Assembly (NCBI GenBank): GCA_021786815.1
Contig: JAJYMR010000244.1
Coordinates: 1-17,189 of the forward strand
Direction of reading: 5' to 3'
DNA from: Deltaproteobacteria bacterium
Lineage (GTDB): Bacteria; Desulfobacterota; Binatia; Binatales; Binataceae
DNA: 17,189 nucleotides
Numbering within the stretch: the first letter of the stretch is position 1; each line of letters opens with the position of its first letter. The notes below the pieces were generated by a model. The model searched no databases. It was not told the DNA's origin and saw nothing but the letters and a program-made list of their open reading frames with translations. Made by a program: the position numbers and the translations under genes. This document shows positions 1 through 6,932 of this stretch, one piece after another.

Positions 1-609
1 ATAGAGTGTCGCGCGAAGCTCGGTCGATTCGAAAAGCCGGTCGATAATGACCTTGGGCGAGTGATGCATCGCCTCGGCGCTGAGCCCGAGCGCGCCGCAC
101 AGTTCGAGCAGCCTGCCCGCGACTTCGGGATCGGTGCTTTCGCCGCGCGATTCATCGGGCGTCGGAGAATACAGCAGCGCCGCGATGTAACGGTCGGCCT
201 CCATCACCTTGCGCCGGACCTCGTTGAACACCTCGGCGTCATGGCGGGAATACTGTGCGATGCTGCGGTAGGTCTTGTCGGCAAGTTCCGGCAGATAAAT
301 GACGAGCGGCGGACGGCCGTCGGCGAATGCGATTCCGACCTGCGCTTCGGGCTTTATCATCCGCGCCCCGAAGCTCGGCAGATTGAAATCGTGGTAGAAC
401 GGCATGTAGTCGATGAACTCCATGTATTGCGCATGGAGGTTGTGCCAGAAGCCCGGCACAGTGGCTTCGTCGGTATGGGCGCCGCCGCCCTCGTCGTGAC
501 GGCGCTCGAAGACGCCGACCTTCATTCCGGCTCTCGCCAGGTAAGCCGCCAGGCACAGTCCGTTGTGCCCGGCTCCGATAATCACCGCGTCGTAGATTGC
601 ATCCGGCAT
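1..609 (-). CDS. FAD-dependent oxidoreductase, phytoene-desaturase/PYROXD2-like (3' end outside window)
   Basis: The N-terminal 203 residues of an FAD-dependent amine-oxidase/phytoene-desaturase-like protein (COG1233 type) are visible; the rest lies beyond the left edge. The start is the ATG at 609-607. A Rossmann dinucleotide motif GAGHNG lies at residues 12-17, the ribose-binding acidic residue is E35 (VFER), and an EGGG stretch follows. The family binds FAD and oxidises or desaturates mostly hydrophobic substrates; this protein's substrate is unknown. It is clearly paralogous to the FAD protein at 2628-1036: they share the DAVIIGAGHNG block, the pattern PGF.HN.HA.Y and an FADGR motif. It lies 19 bases downstream of the SCP2-like gene, so the three genes probably form one transcript. 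Seen: the FAD fold signature. Inferred: a lipid-type substrate. Confidence 0.85.
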   Translation of the reverse strand, partial: MPDAIYDAVIIGAGHNGLCLAAYLARAGMKVGVFERRHDEGGGAHTDEATVPGFWHNLHAQYMEFIDYMPFYHDFNLPSFGARMIKPEAQVGIAFADGRPPLVIYLPELADKTYRSIAQYSRHDAEVFNEVRRKVMEADRYIAALLYSPTPDESRGESTDPEVAGRLLELCGALGLSAEAMHHSPKVIIDRLFESTELRATLY

Positions 610-628
610 AACTACCGCGCTCCCATCG

Positions 629-1039
629 TCAGCGTGCACGCTCGGGCGAGAGCTTGACCAGCCCGTGCACCCGCAGCGGAAGAAGCAGGTTGCGCAAGGT
701 GGCCGTAACCTTGAGCCGTCCGCGCAGATGCTCGACGAGCGGGTTCGTGCGCCCCTGAAGCAACCTTGTGAGCGAGGCGTAAGGACCTGCTATCGAGGCG
801 TCGAGCGGCGCCTGCATCCCGTCCATGATCGCAATCCCGTGCGGACCGAAATCCACCGTCACCGAAACGCCGTAGTCGGTCGCGCTGAGGCCGAGCCGTC
901 CGCGAAGCTTCGCCGCCCTGGCGCGCCGCGCGGCGGATTCCGACAGTTGCTGGTCGAGATACTGCTGCACAATCGAGGCAAGGCCGCTTCGCGCCCCCTC
1001 GGCAAGCGTCACCTCGACCCGCTCGTCGCCCTGTTTCAT
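629..1039 (-). CDS. SCP2-like sterol/lipid carrier domain protein
   Basis: A 136-residue single-domain protein starting MKQGDERVEV. The pattern of short beta strands, a GPYASLTRLLQG helix/turn and a GRLKVTATLRNLLLPLRVHG tail resembles the SCP2 sterol-transfer fold, a hydrophobic cavity that carries lipids or acyl-CoA. There is no signal peptide or membrane helix, so it is probably cytoplasmic. Its ATG (1039-1037) overlaps the TGA of the upstream FAD gene (1038-1036) as ATGA, which indicates translational coupling and rules out the longer reading that begins at 1141. The assignment is from pattern only, and no single diagnostic residue settles it. The place between two paralogous FAD oxidoreductases suggests it presents a hydrophobic substrate to one or both, which is an inference. 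Confidence 0.7.
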   Translation of the reverse strand: MKQGDERVEVTLAEGARSGLASIVQQYLDQQLSESAARRARAAKLRGRLGLSATDYGVSVTVDFGPHGIAIMDGMQAPLDASIAGPYASLTRLLQGRTNPLVEHLRGRLKVTATLRNLLLPLRVHGLVKLSPERAR

Positions 1040-2628
1040 GACCACCAGCGTTCCAGCTTGAAATCGCGCGCGATCGCGTCGAGCGCGTTGTAAGCCGGCC
1101 CGAAAGTGACAAAGCCGTGCGGATGCTGGGTGGCGCCGCACATGTAAAGGCCGGCGATCGGCGTGCGGTAGTCCGACAGGACCGGACCGGGCCGGCGGTC
1201 AAGCAGGTTGTCAAGGTCGATGAGCCCGCCGATCCAGTCGCCCTGGACCATGTTCGGGATGCGCCGCGCGATGTCGAGCGGGGTATATGTCGTCCACTCG
1301 AGCAGCGCGCCGTCGCCAAGGTTCGGAGCGGCGGCCTTCCACACGTCGATACATCGCTCGCCGTACTCGCGCGCGATCCGGTCCCATCCCGAAGGGCCGC
1401 CGTCGCTCAATGCGAAAGGAGCAAGCTGGCGCAGCAGTCCCGTGTAGCAGCCCTCGGGTGCGTCGGCCCGGTCGAAGAGCGTGTTGACGGCGGCGTTTGG
1501 CCTCGGTTCGAGCAGCCGTCCGGAACGAAGCGCGCGCCAGTCGTCATTCAGGTCGCTCGCGCTCTCATAGCCGAGATTGATGACCCACGCCTTGTTTACG
1601 TCGGGGTCGAAATCCGCCGCCCGATAGTCGGGCGCCTTCGCCATCGCCAGATGAACGCTGAAGAACGACGCGTCCATGTGCGGGAAATGCTCGACTTCCT
1701 TCTTCACCGCGGCCGGCAACTGTTCCGGCCTGACCATGGAGAGGAACGTCTGCTCGAGGCTGATCGAGCTTGCGACCAGGTAACGCGCCTTGATCAGGCT
1801 TCCGTCCTCCAGCACGACCCCGGTCGCCTTGCCGTCCTCGACCACGATTCTTTCCACGCCGTGCTTGAGAAACACTCTCCCGCCAGCGTGCGCGAATGAC
1901 TCCCAAAGCGAATGTGCCAGCGCGTGCGAGCCGCCCAGGCATACGTGCCAGTTGTCGATCTTGCTCAGCAGCAGCGGAAACGAGACCGCAAGACCGCGCC
2001 GATCGGTCGCGTAACCGGCGAGCGCCGCGTGAAACGCCAGGTGCGCCTTGATGCGCTCGTTCTCGAAATGATGGTCGAGAAACTCGGTGATCGTCTCGTG
2101 ACGCAGATGGACGCTCAGGAACTCGCTCTTTTCCTCAACGCCCCACAGATGCATCGCGCGCGTGATATCGCGCATCGAGAGCGGCGCCGAGTACATCAGC
2201 GTGCGCAGGATGAGGTCGCGGTAGCCGCGCGTCTCCTCGTACAAGCGACGGAACGTGTCGGCGTCGCGCGTCGAGAAGCGCGCCATCGAGGCGCAGGTCT
2301 TGTCCAGGTCGGTATGTACTGTCAACGCGCGCCCGTCGGCGAACACGCTCGCCATCTGGACCTCGGGCTGCACGTAGCGCAACCCGTGAGCGCCCACCAG
2401 TTCAAGGTCGTCGTATACCGGACAGATACCGACGAGGGTGTGATAGTTGGCGTGAACGTTGTGTAGAAAGCCGGGGCGCGTGAGTTCTTCGGTGCACAGT
2501 CCGCCGCCCTCCTCGCCGCGCTTTTCGAAGATTCCGACCTTCCAGCCGCTCTTCGCCAGGTACGCTCCCAACGCCATACCGTTGTGACCGGCTCCGATGA
2601 TCACAGCGTCGAATGTCGCGTCGGACAT
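1036..2628 (-). CDS. FAD-dependent oxidoreductase, phytoene-desaturase/PYROXD2-like
   Basis: A complete 530-residue flavoprotein of the COG1233 (phytoene desaturase, CrtI/PYROXD2-like) group, at the usual length of about 500-540 residues. The FAD Rossmann motif GAGHNG is at residues 12-17 with E35 at the end of the second strand and EGGG just after. A C-terminal FAD-closing segment near residues 490-520 reads YMCGATQHPHG, then a GPAYNA block; it is a variant of the common HPGG...G..N motif, with PH in place of PG. The start ATG (2628-2626) has a GGAGG ribosome site four bases upstream (2637-2633). It is first in a minus-strand operon, overlaps the SCP2-like gene by four bases, and has a paralogue at 609-1. 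Carotenoid desaturation is possible, but no phytoene synthase or other crt gene is in the window, so the substrate is left open. Confidence 0.88.
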   Translation of the reverse strand: MSDATFDAVIIGAGHNGMALGAYLAKSGWKVGIFEKRGEEGGGLCTEELTRPGFLHNVHANYHTLVGICPVYDDLELVGAHGLRYVQPEVQMASVFADGRALTVHTDLDKTCASMARFSTRDADTFRRLYEETRGYRDLILRTLMYSAPLSMRDITRAMHLWGVEEKSEFLSVHLRHETITEFLDHHFENERIKAHLAFHAALAGYATDRRGLAVSFPLLLSKIDNWHVCLGGSHALAHSLWESFAHAGGRVFLKHGVERIVVEDGKATGVVLEDGSLIKARYLVASSISLEQTFLSMVRPEQLPAAVKKEVEHFPHMDASFFSVHLAMAKAPDYRAADFDPDVNKAWVINLGYESASDLNDDWRALRSGRLLEPRPNAAVNTLFDRADAPEGCYTGLLRQLAPFALSDGGPSGWDRIAREYGERCIDVWKAAAPNLGDGALLEWTTYTPLDIARRIPNMVQGDWIGGLIDLDNLLDRRPGPVLSDYRTPIAGLYMCGATQHPHGFVTFGPAYNALDAIARDFKLERWWS

Positions 2629-3078
2629 AAGCCCTCCCCAGCTTCTCCCTCGTCGCAGGCCCAGCGGGATACTGAATTGCGACGACGGCCGGCGGCGTTA
2701 ACGCCAGGATGCCCCGTGAACGTTGTCAGTTGCCGCCCGCCGCAACGAAGTGCAGCTTATATGCCAACCGCGTGGCGGCGTTGCCCCGGTGCAGTCGGAC
2801 ACAACCAGAAAGTCAGCCTCCAACCGACGCGGTGACGATTGAACACGGTTCCTTAAACCCTCTGTTTGCGCCTATGCGCTTGCCGTGGCCTGTGGAACCT
2901 AAGGAGCCAAAACGTGGCGCTTTCCGCGACAAATGCCGCCTTCGGTACTTTGGCGTCGCCGGGCGAACCGAAGGGCGCGAGCGGAATTGTGAACCGACGA
3001 GCCGCGCCTTGTCCGTCGGTATGGCGCGAGGGTAGTGTCGGTCCCTCTCGCCCCGCCGAGGAAATGGAGGTCGCCGCT
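2629..3078. other. 450-base gap between divergent genes
   Basis: I see no convincing gene here. It lies between the start of the minus-strand FAD operon and the plus-strand MBL gene, so both promoters should be inside it. An open frame runs upstream of the MBL start from 2866, but its translation (R-, C- and P-rich) looks like non-coding read-through. A weak plus-strand promoter guess is TTGTCC (3009-3014), an 18-base spacer, then TAGTGT (3033-3038). A TATAAG box on the minus strand (2761-2756) lacks a good -35. Neither is firm. The clearest feature is a perfect 12-bp palindrome, listed separately. Confidence 0.6.
2694..2705. promoter_or_regulatory. 12-bp perfect palindrome, possible operator
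   Basis: GGCGTTAACGCC reads identically on both strands. It lies 66 bases upstream of the start codon of the FAD oxidoreductase at 2628, inside the divergent intergenic region, where a dimeric repressor or activator would be expected to bind. No regulator gene is adjacent. The palindrome is seen directly; its function is inferred. Confidence 0.35.
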
Positions 3079-3810
3079 ATGGCCGTTACGAACAAGGACT
3101 CTGGCACGAATGTCAACGAGATTGCCGACGGAATCTATCGAATCAGCACCCCAGTTTCGCCCGACGTAATCCCCGGCGGCTTTACCTTCAACCAGTACCT
3201 CATCGTCGATGACGCGCCGCTTTTGTTTCACACCGGGCTTCGCAAGATGTTCCCGCTGGTGCGCGAAGCCGTTGCGAGCGTGATGCCGGTCGAACGGCTG
3301 ACCTACCTGGCCTTCTCGCACGTCGAGGCGGACGAATGCGGCGCACTCAACCAATGGCTTGCTGCGGCGCCGGCGGCGGTTCCGCTGTGCGGGCGGGTCG
3401 CGGCCTCGGTTTCGATCGAGGACCTCGCGGACCGGATGCCGCGCGAGATAGCCGACGGCGAAGCGCTCACGCTGGGCAGGCACTCGGTGCGATGGTTCGA
3501 CACGCCGCATCTGCCGCACGCGTGGGAGTGCGGCTTGATGCTCGAGGAAAGCACGCGCACGTTCCTGTGCGGCGACCTGCTTGCACAGGCCGGCAACAAT
3601 CCCGCGCCGCTCACCGAGTCGAACATCCTGGGCCCGAGCGAGGCGTTTCGCGCGCGTATGGATTATTTCTCGCACACCATCAACGCGCGCACGATGCTGG
3701 AACGGCTGGCCGCGACCAATCCGACGACGCTGGCGTGCATGCACGGAAGCGCATGGCGCGGCGACGGCGCGAAACTTCTGCGCGCACTCGCCGACGCGCT
3801 TTGCGGATAG
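3079..3810 (+). CDS. Stand-alone ODP-type metallo-beta-lactamase-fold di-iron protein
   Basis: A 243-residue MBL-fold protein. It carries the flavodiiron (oxygen-binding di-iron, ODP) ligand set: H81-x-E83-x-D85, H147, D166 and H222. The spacings (61 residues from D85 to H147, 18 from H147 to D166, 55 to H222) follow the flavodiiron pattern closely. In that family the centre reduces O2 or NO using electrons from a fused flavodoxin domain. Here no flavodoxin domain is present, so either a separate partner supplies electrons or the centre does something else (sensing, hydrolysis). The ATG at 3079 was chosen because GGAGG (3066-3070) sits eight bases upstream; the in-frame ATG at 3064 has its purine box too close. 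A luciferase-like flavin enzyme follows after 123 bases. Ordinary MBL hydrolase activity remains possible. Confidence 0.82.
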   Translation: MAVTNKDSGTNVNEIADGIYRISTPVSPDVIPGGFTFNQYLIVDDAPLLFHTGLRKMFPLVREAVASVMPVERLTYLAFSHVEADECGALNQWLAAAPAAVPLCGRVAASVSIEDLADRMPREIADGEALTLGRHSVRWFDTPHLPHAWECGLMLEESTRTFLCGDLLAQAGNNPAPLTESNILGPSEAFRARMDYFSHTINARTMLERLAATNPTTLACMHGSAWRGDGAKLLRALADALCG

Positions 3811-3826
3811 CCGCCGCGTGCACGCC

Positions 3827-3844
3827 CGCGTCTGAACAGACGTG
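3827..3844 (+). terminator. Hairpin just after the MBL gene, weak terminator candidate
   Basis: A seven-pair stem (CGCGTCT with AGACGTG, one G-T pair) closes a GAAC tetraloop, 16 bases after the stop codon of the di-iron MBL gene. Only a poor T-rich stretch (TTGTT at 3850-3854) follows, so intrinsic termination would be weak. It may instead stabilise the 3' end of the message. Confidence 0.35.
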
Positions 3845-3933
3845 CGGCCTTGTTCGGCGGCGATGCGTCCGGTGGCGGCCTGTGCTAAAAGGGTAGCGCT
3901 CGAAGATTTGCGCCGCTGCAAAGGAAGAATCGG

Positions 3934-4956
3934 ATGAACGGAAATCGCCGTTATTGGGGCGTGTGCATGGTCGCCGACGGTGCGACGATGGCCAATATCG
4001 CCGCGGGATACGAGGCCGCGCGACTCGAAGGAATCTGGACTGTCCAGCTCTACGGCCCCCCGTTCGTTCCGCTGGCCGCGCTTGCGATGGCGACGAAGCG
4101 GGTCAAGCTCGGAACCGGCGTCGCTCTCGCCTTCACGCGAAGCCCGCTCGAGACGGCGCTGAGCGCGATCGATATCGACATCATCAGCGGCGGCCGGACG
4201 GTGCTCGGACTGGGAACCAGCATCAGATGGTGGAATGAGAGCTGGCACGGCGTAACCTACGGAAAACCGCTCGCCCATCTGCGCGAAGTCGTCCGTATCG
4301 TGCGCGAGATAATTGCCGGCGCGCCTACCGGCCAGCTCGGCAAAATCGAAGGCGAATACCACCAGCTTGACCTGACGGGCTTCAGGACGCTCACCCCTCC
4401 GGTGCGCAGCCGCATTCCGATCTATCTGCCCGCGGTGTTCGAAAGCGCCGTCAGGCTTGCCGGCGAGCTCGCTGACGGCCTTCCCGGCCATCCGATCTGG
4501 TCGGCGCGATGGATCGAAAACGAGGTGAAGACCAACCTCGAGGAGTCGCTGAAAAAGGCCGGCCGCAAACGCTCGGAATTCGACCTCAACGTGTGGGCCT
4601 TTGTCGCGATCGACGAGAATCGCAGGCAGGCGATCGACGACGCGCGCGGCACCGTCGCGTTTTACGCCTCGATGGAGCAGTACGAGAAGTACTTCGCCGC
4701 GCATGGTTTCGGTGCCGAGGCGCGCGCTGCCTTTCAGGCGGCCTCGCGCGGGGACACGGCCGCGATGCTGAAGGCGATACCCGACGAGATGGTGACCACG
4801 TTCGGGATCGCCGGCACGCGCGACGAGGTTCGCGAGCGCGTCGAGAGGGTCTGGGCAACTGCCGATTCGATGACGCTCACGGCGCCCGCGGTGTTCATCT
4901 CCGCCGATAAGGTCGCGGAACATCAGCGCCGAATCGCCGAAACATTCTACAAATAG
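3934..4956 (+). CDS. LLM-class flavin-dependent oxidoreductase
   Basis: A 340-residue luciferase-like monooxygenase/F420-dependent reductase-type TIM barrel, full length for the class. Typical landmarks are LAALAMATKRVKLGTGVAL early, an S-P-L-E-TA segment, then I-S-G-G-R and LGLGTS, followed by a long helix HLREVVRIVREII and the later P-I-Y-L-P-A strand. These enzymes use reduced FMN or F420 on varied substrates; cofactor and substrate cannot be read here. The ATG at 3934 has AAGGAAG (3921-3927) six bases upstream. It lies between the di-iron MBL gene and a lipoprotein/CAP pair; the 123-base gap before it and the hairpin there suggest it may have its own promoter. A 674-residue open frame on the opposite strand is only a shadow. 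Confidence 0.9.
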   Translation: MNGNRRYWGVCMVADGATMANIAAGYEAARLEGIWTVQLYGPPFVPLAALAMATKRVKLGTGVALAFTRSPLETALSAIDIDIISGGRTVLGLGTSIRWWNESWHGVTYGKPLAHLREVVRIVREIIAGAPTGQLGKIEGEYHQLDLTGFRTLTPPVRSRIPIYLPAVFESAVRLAGELADGLPGHPIWSARWIENEVKTNLEESLKKAGRKRSEFDLNVWAFVAIDENRRQAIDDARGTVAFYASMEQYEKYFAAHGFGAEARAAFQAASRGDTAAMLKAIPDEMVTTFGIAGTRDEVRERVERVWATADSMTLTAPAVFISADKVAEHQRRIAETFYK

Positions 4957-5042
4957 TCCCTCGCGCGGTCGGCAGGGAGTGCGTGGGTGCGCTGCTTGAT
5001 GCGGCCGCGCGCGATATGCTAGCTAGCTCCCTGTTAGCCGCG

Positions 5043-5441
5043 ATGAATCTGCCCGCTATCAAAAGGGCCGCCGGGACGGCGCTGTGTGCATCGCTCGGCC
5101 TTGCGATCTTTTCCTGCGCGCCGCAGTCGTCTGTCCATCCACCGCCAGACTCGGTGCCATCGACAAGCAATGACGTCTGCCAGGTCAATCCGGCCTGGAT
5201 CTGCCAGAATACTCACGGACCGAAACTCAGTGTCGATCACGCACTTGCCGAGCAAATGAACTCGCGTATCGAGTATTTCAGTTGGGTGTACGGTCCTCAC
5301 CACAAACTCCTGGTGGAAGTACGATGCGAGGTCGACAGGGAAACCCAGGCAGTCCAACATGCGGCGGTGGTAAGCGGACCTCCTCTTACGAGCAAAGATA
5401 TAGACTTCCTGCGCAGGGCCGGACTATGCGAAGCGCCGTAG
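5043..5441 (+). CDS. Small putative lipoprotein, unknown function
   Basis: I do not recognise this 132-residue protein. From the ATG at 5043 it has a charged N-terminus (K7, R8), a hydrophobic stretch and an IFSC sequence ending at C25, which fits a lipoprotein signal with an unusual Phe at -2. A Pro/Ser-rich linker follows, then a compact domain with several cysteines (DVCQ, WICQ, EVRCEVD, LCEAP) that could form disulfides in the periplasm. The start is uncertain. The open frame extends upstream to a GTG at 4983, which has AGGGAG at 4974-4979 only three bases before it, and another ATG lies at 5016; none has an ideal ribosome site. I prefer 5043 because it gives a compact signal sequence. 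Its stop is 15 bases before the secreted CAP-like gene, so the two are probably co-transcribed. Confidence 0.6.
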   Translation: MNLPAIKRAAGTALCASLGLAIFSCAPQSSVHPPPDSVPSTSNDVCQVNPAWICQNTHGPKLSVDHALAEQMNSRIEYFSWVYGPHHKLLVEVRCEVDRETQAVQHAAVVSGPPLTSKDIDFLRRAGLCEAP

Positions 5442-5456
5442 TTCGCGGCGGGTAAG

Positions 5457-6638
5457 GTGGCACGCGAGGGATTAGCTCGCCGTCGCGCGAAAGTTCTTGC
5501 GCTGGTCGCGGCCGTCGCTTTCTGCGCAATCACCGCTGCGAGAGCCCACGCCGCCGCGGCCAGCACGCATCCTGCCGGCGCAATTGCTTCTCCCGATTTC
5601 ATCGGCGACGCGATCGCCCGGCTCAACCATTATCGGGTGATGGCGAAACTTCCGGCGGTTACCGACGACAAAGCTGGCGACGCGGCCGCCGCCGGTCACG
5701 CGCGCTACTTGGTCGAGAACAAAATCATCGGCGGCGACGCGGTCTTCGAAAGCGAACAACTCTCGATCTATCCGCACGCCGCGGCCTGGCACAACGAACG
5801 GCTGGGTACCCAATGGTATAGCAGCGCCAGTGCAACCGCCGCCTGGGACGGAGTCGTGCTGTCGAGTGATGACCCCAATCTGACCGGCAAGGAACTGATC
5901 GACCAGTTGTTTTCGATCCCGTTCCAGCTCGTCGGCCTGATGCATCCGCAGCTTTTCCAGGTAGCCGGCGGCACGTTTTGCGACAACGTGCGTTGCGTTG
6001 CCGTTTTCGTTCCTCATTACGGCCTGCCGGCGAAAGTGCACCGGAAACTATATAAAGGTCAGGAACCGCTGATGTGGAATTCGCATCTCGGCGTCTTCCC
6101 GCTGTCCTTTGGCAAGCTGCGCAAGCCGATCGAATTCCCTCCCGACGGTTCCATCACCAGCATCACCTCGTACGCCGGGCGCGACTTTTACAATCCGCTG
6201 CTCTCGTGTCCCGGTTATGCGCCGCCGACCGGAGCGCCGATCACGATTCAGTTCGGAGCCGAACGGCGCGCTGATAGTCCGTCCAGAATCACGAAACATT
6301 CACTCACCCGCGAGGGAACCGAAATCGAAAACTGCCTCGTCAGCGGATACACGTACAAGATTCCCAAGCAGTCGCCTACGTCCACCTCGAAGCCGGTGAG
6401 CGCAATTCCCTCGGCCAAAATCACGGAGCGGAACGAAAAGATCCTGGTTGCGATCACCGCGCCTTTTCTGCGTTTTCTCGGTGCGGCAGTGATAATTCCG
6501 CGAAGGCCGCTCAAACCCGGCGTCTACAAGGTTTCGGTCACGGCTGGAGACAAAACTTACGACTGGTCGTTCACGGTCGCGCCGCCGACAACGCCGCCCG
6601 CCAGGGAGACAGTCGCGAACTCGCGATCATCCAAATGA
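5457..6638 (+). CDS. Secreted CAP (SCP/PR-1)-like domain protein
   Basis: A 393-residue exported protein with a GTG start at 5457. An Arg/Lys-rich start (RRRAK at residues 8-12) and a hydrophobic core end in ARAHA near residue 32, a plausible signal peptidase I site. Residues about 47-185 resemble a CAP domain: N57-x-Y59-R60, LPAV at 65-68, then GHARYLVEN with H81, and later a PFQLVGLMHPQ segment before a Gly-rich strand. In classical CAP proteins the P-F segment normally carries His; here it is Gln, so the metal-binding tetrad may be incomplete. Residues about 225-375 look beta-rich and end with a G-D-K-T-Y-D-W-S-F-T-V strand, like a copper-resistance/Ig-like domain. Bacterial CAP proteins are mostly uncharacterised envelope proteins. 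It follows the small lipoprotein by 15 bases. Confidence 0.72.
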   Translation: MAREGLARRRAKVLALVAAVAFCAITAARAHAAAASTHPAGAIASPDFIGDAIARLNHYRVMAKLPAVTDDKAGDAAAAGHARYLVENKIIGGDAVFESEQLSIYPHAAAWHNERLGTQWYSSASATAAWDGVVLSSDDPNLTGKELIDQLFSIPFQLVGLMHPQLFQVAGGTFCDNVRCVAVFVPHYGLPAKVHRKLYKGQEPLMWNSHLGVFPLSFGKLRKPIEFPPDGSITSITSYAGRDFYNPLLSCPGYAPPTGAPITIQFGAERRADSPSRITKHSLTREGTEIENCLVSGYTYKIPKQSPTSTSKPVSAIPSAKITERNEKILVAITAPFLRFLGAAVIIPRRPLKPGVYKVSVTAGDKTYDWSFTVAPPTTPPARETVANSRSSK

Positions 6639-6738
6639 CGCGCGGCGCGCGTGAGACCTCGTTCATCTCGCAACGCATCCACTCGCTCCCGTCACCAGCA
6701 TGACTTGCTCCGAGCGGAGCCCGGCGAGACGGGCTGTG

Positions 6739-6764
6739 CGCTGCTTCGCGCGGCGGTTTTATTT
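6739..6764 (+). terminator. Possible intrinsic terminator after the CAP-like gene
   Basis: CGCTGC (6739-6744) pairs with GCGGCG (6750-6755) across a TTCGC loop, with one G-T pair, and is followed by GTTTTATTT. A second small stem, AGCCCG with CGGGCT (6718-6735), lies just upstream. It is placed about 100 bases after the stop of the CAP-like gene and before the next operon's likely promoter. Confidence 0.45.
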
Positions 6765-6809
6765 CATTTGCCAAAGCCGTGGTCTTGCACTAACGAGGTT
6801 GGAGTGTAG

Positions 6810-6932
6810 ATGGGCTCGCCCGGCGGTAATCGCCGGCCCAGGATAAGCCGGCCCGAACGTGTTCATTCCGGCTCGAAGATGGGCTTGAAGGATCCGGTAT
6901 TCCATTCGCTCGAGGAAATCCCATGGATATAA
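6810..6932 (+). CDS. Possible 40-residue upstream peptide overlapping the MmgE/PrpD start
   Basis: An ATG at 6810 has GGAG (6801-6804) five bases upstream and opens a 40-codon frame rich in Arg, Pro, Ser and Gly that ends at TAA 6930-6932. It overlaps the first 10 bases of the MmgE/PrpD gene in another frame. The peptide is not recognised. It could be a leader peptide coupling or regulating translation of the downstream gene, or a chance frame in GC-rich DNA; chance is the more likely reading. Confidence 0.22.
   Translation: MGSPGGNRRPRISRPERVHSGSKMGLKDPVFHSLEEIPWI
6832..6854. repeat. Direct repeat GCCGGCCC, 15-base period
   Basis: Two identical copies of GCCGGCCC start at 6832 and 6847, separated by AGGATAA. 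The first copy overlaps the right arm of an inverted repeat (CCGGCG, loop GTAAT, CGCCGG at 6820-6836). They lie about 70-90 bases upstream of the MmgE/PrpD start. This could be a regulator site or local GC-rich chance. Confidence 0.3.

Larger units (their letters stand above)
6639..6922. other. Leader region before the catabolic operon
   Basis: This 284-base gap holds a terminator-like hairpin (6739-6764), a possible -35 box TTGCCA (6768-6773) with a poor -10 (TAACGA, 6791-6796) 17 bases on, a possible 40-codon reading frame from 6810, an inverted repeat CCGGCG/CGCCGG (6820-6836) and a direct repeat of GCCGGCCC (6832-6839 and 6847-6854). None is conclusive alone, but they make this the likely control region of the MmgE/PrpD operon. 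Confidence 0.45.

Noticed and set aside
1040..1141. 34-codon extension of the SCP2-like gene
   Set aside because: It lies wholly within the upstream FAD gene in another frame; the ATGA overlap at 1036-1039 gives a natural start.
1..2628. Carotenoid biosynthesis cluster
   Set aside because: The FAD proteins resemble CrtI in general fold, but no phytoene synthase, cyclase or other crt gene is seen, and PYROXD2-like proteins have other or unknown substrates.
2866..3078. 71-codon N-terminal extension of the MBL gene
   Set aside because: Sequence is unlike the family and the good ribosome site lies at 3066-3070, just before ATG 3079.
2899..4923. 674-codon open frame on the minus strand opposite the MBL and LLM genes
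   Set aside because: Its translation is Arg-rich and low in family-like patterns, while both plus-strand frames are clear known folds with ribosome sites. Long antisense frames are common in GC-rich codon-biased DNA.
4957..4980. TCCCT...AGGGA inverted repeat after the LLM gene as a terminator
   Set aside because: Only five pairs with a 12-base loop and no T-tract; too weak to list.
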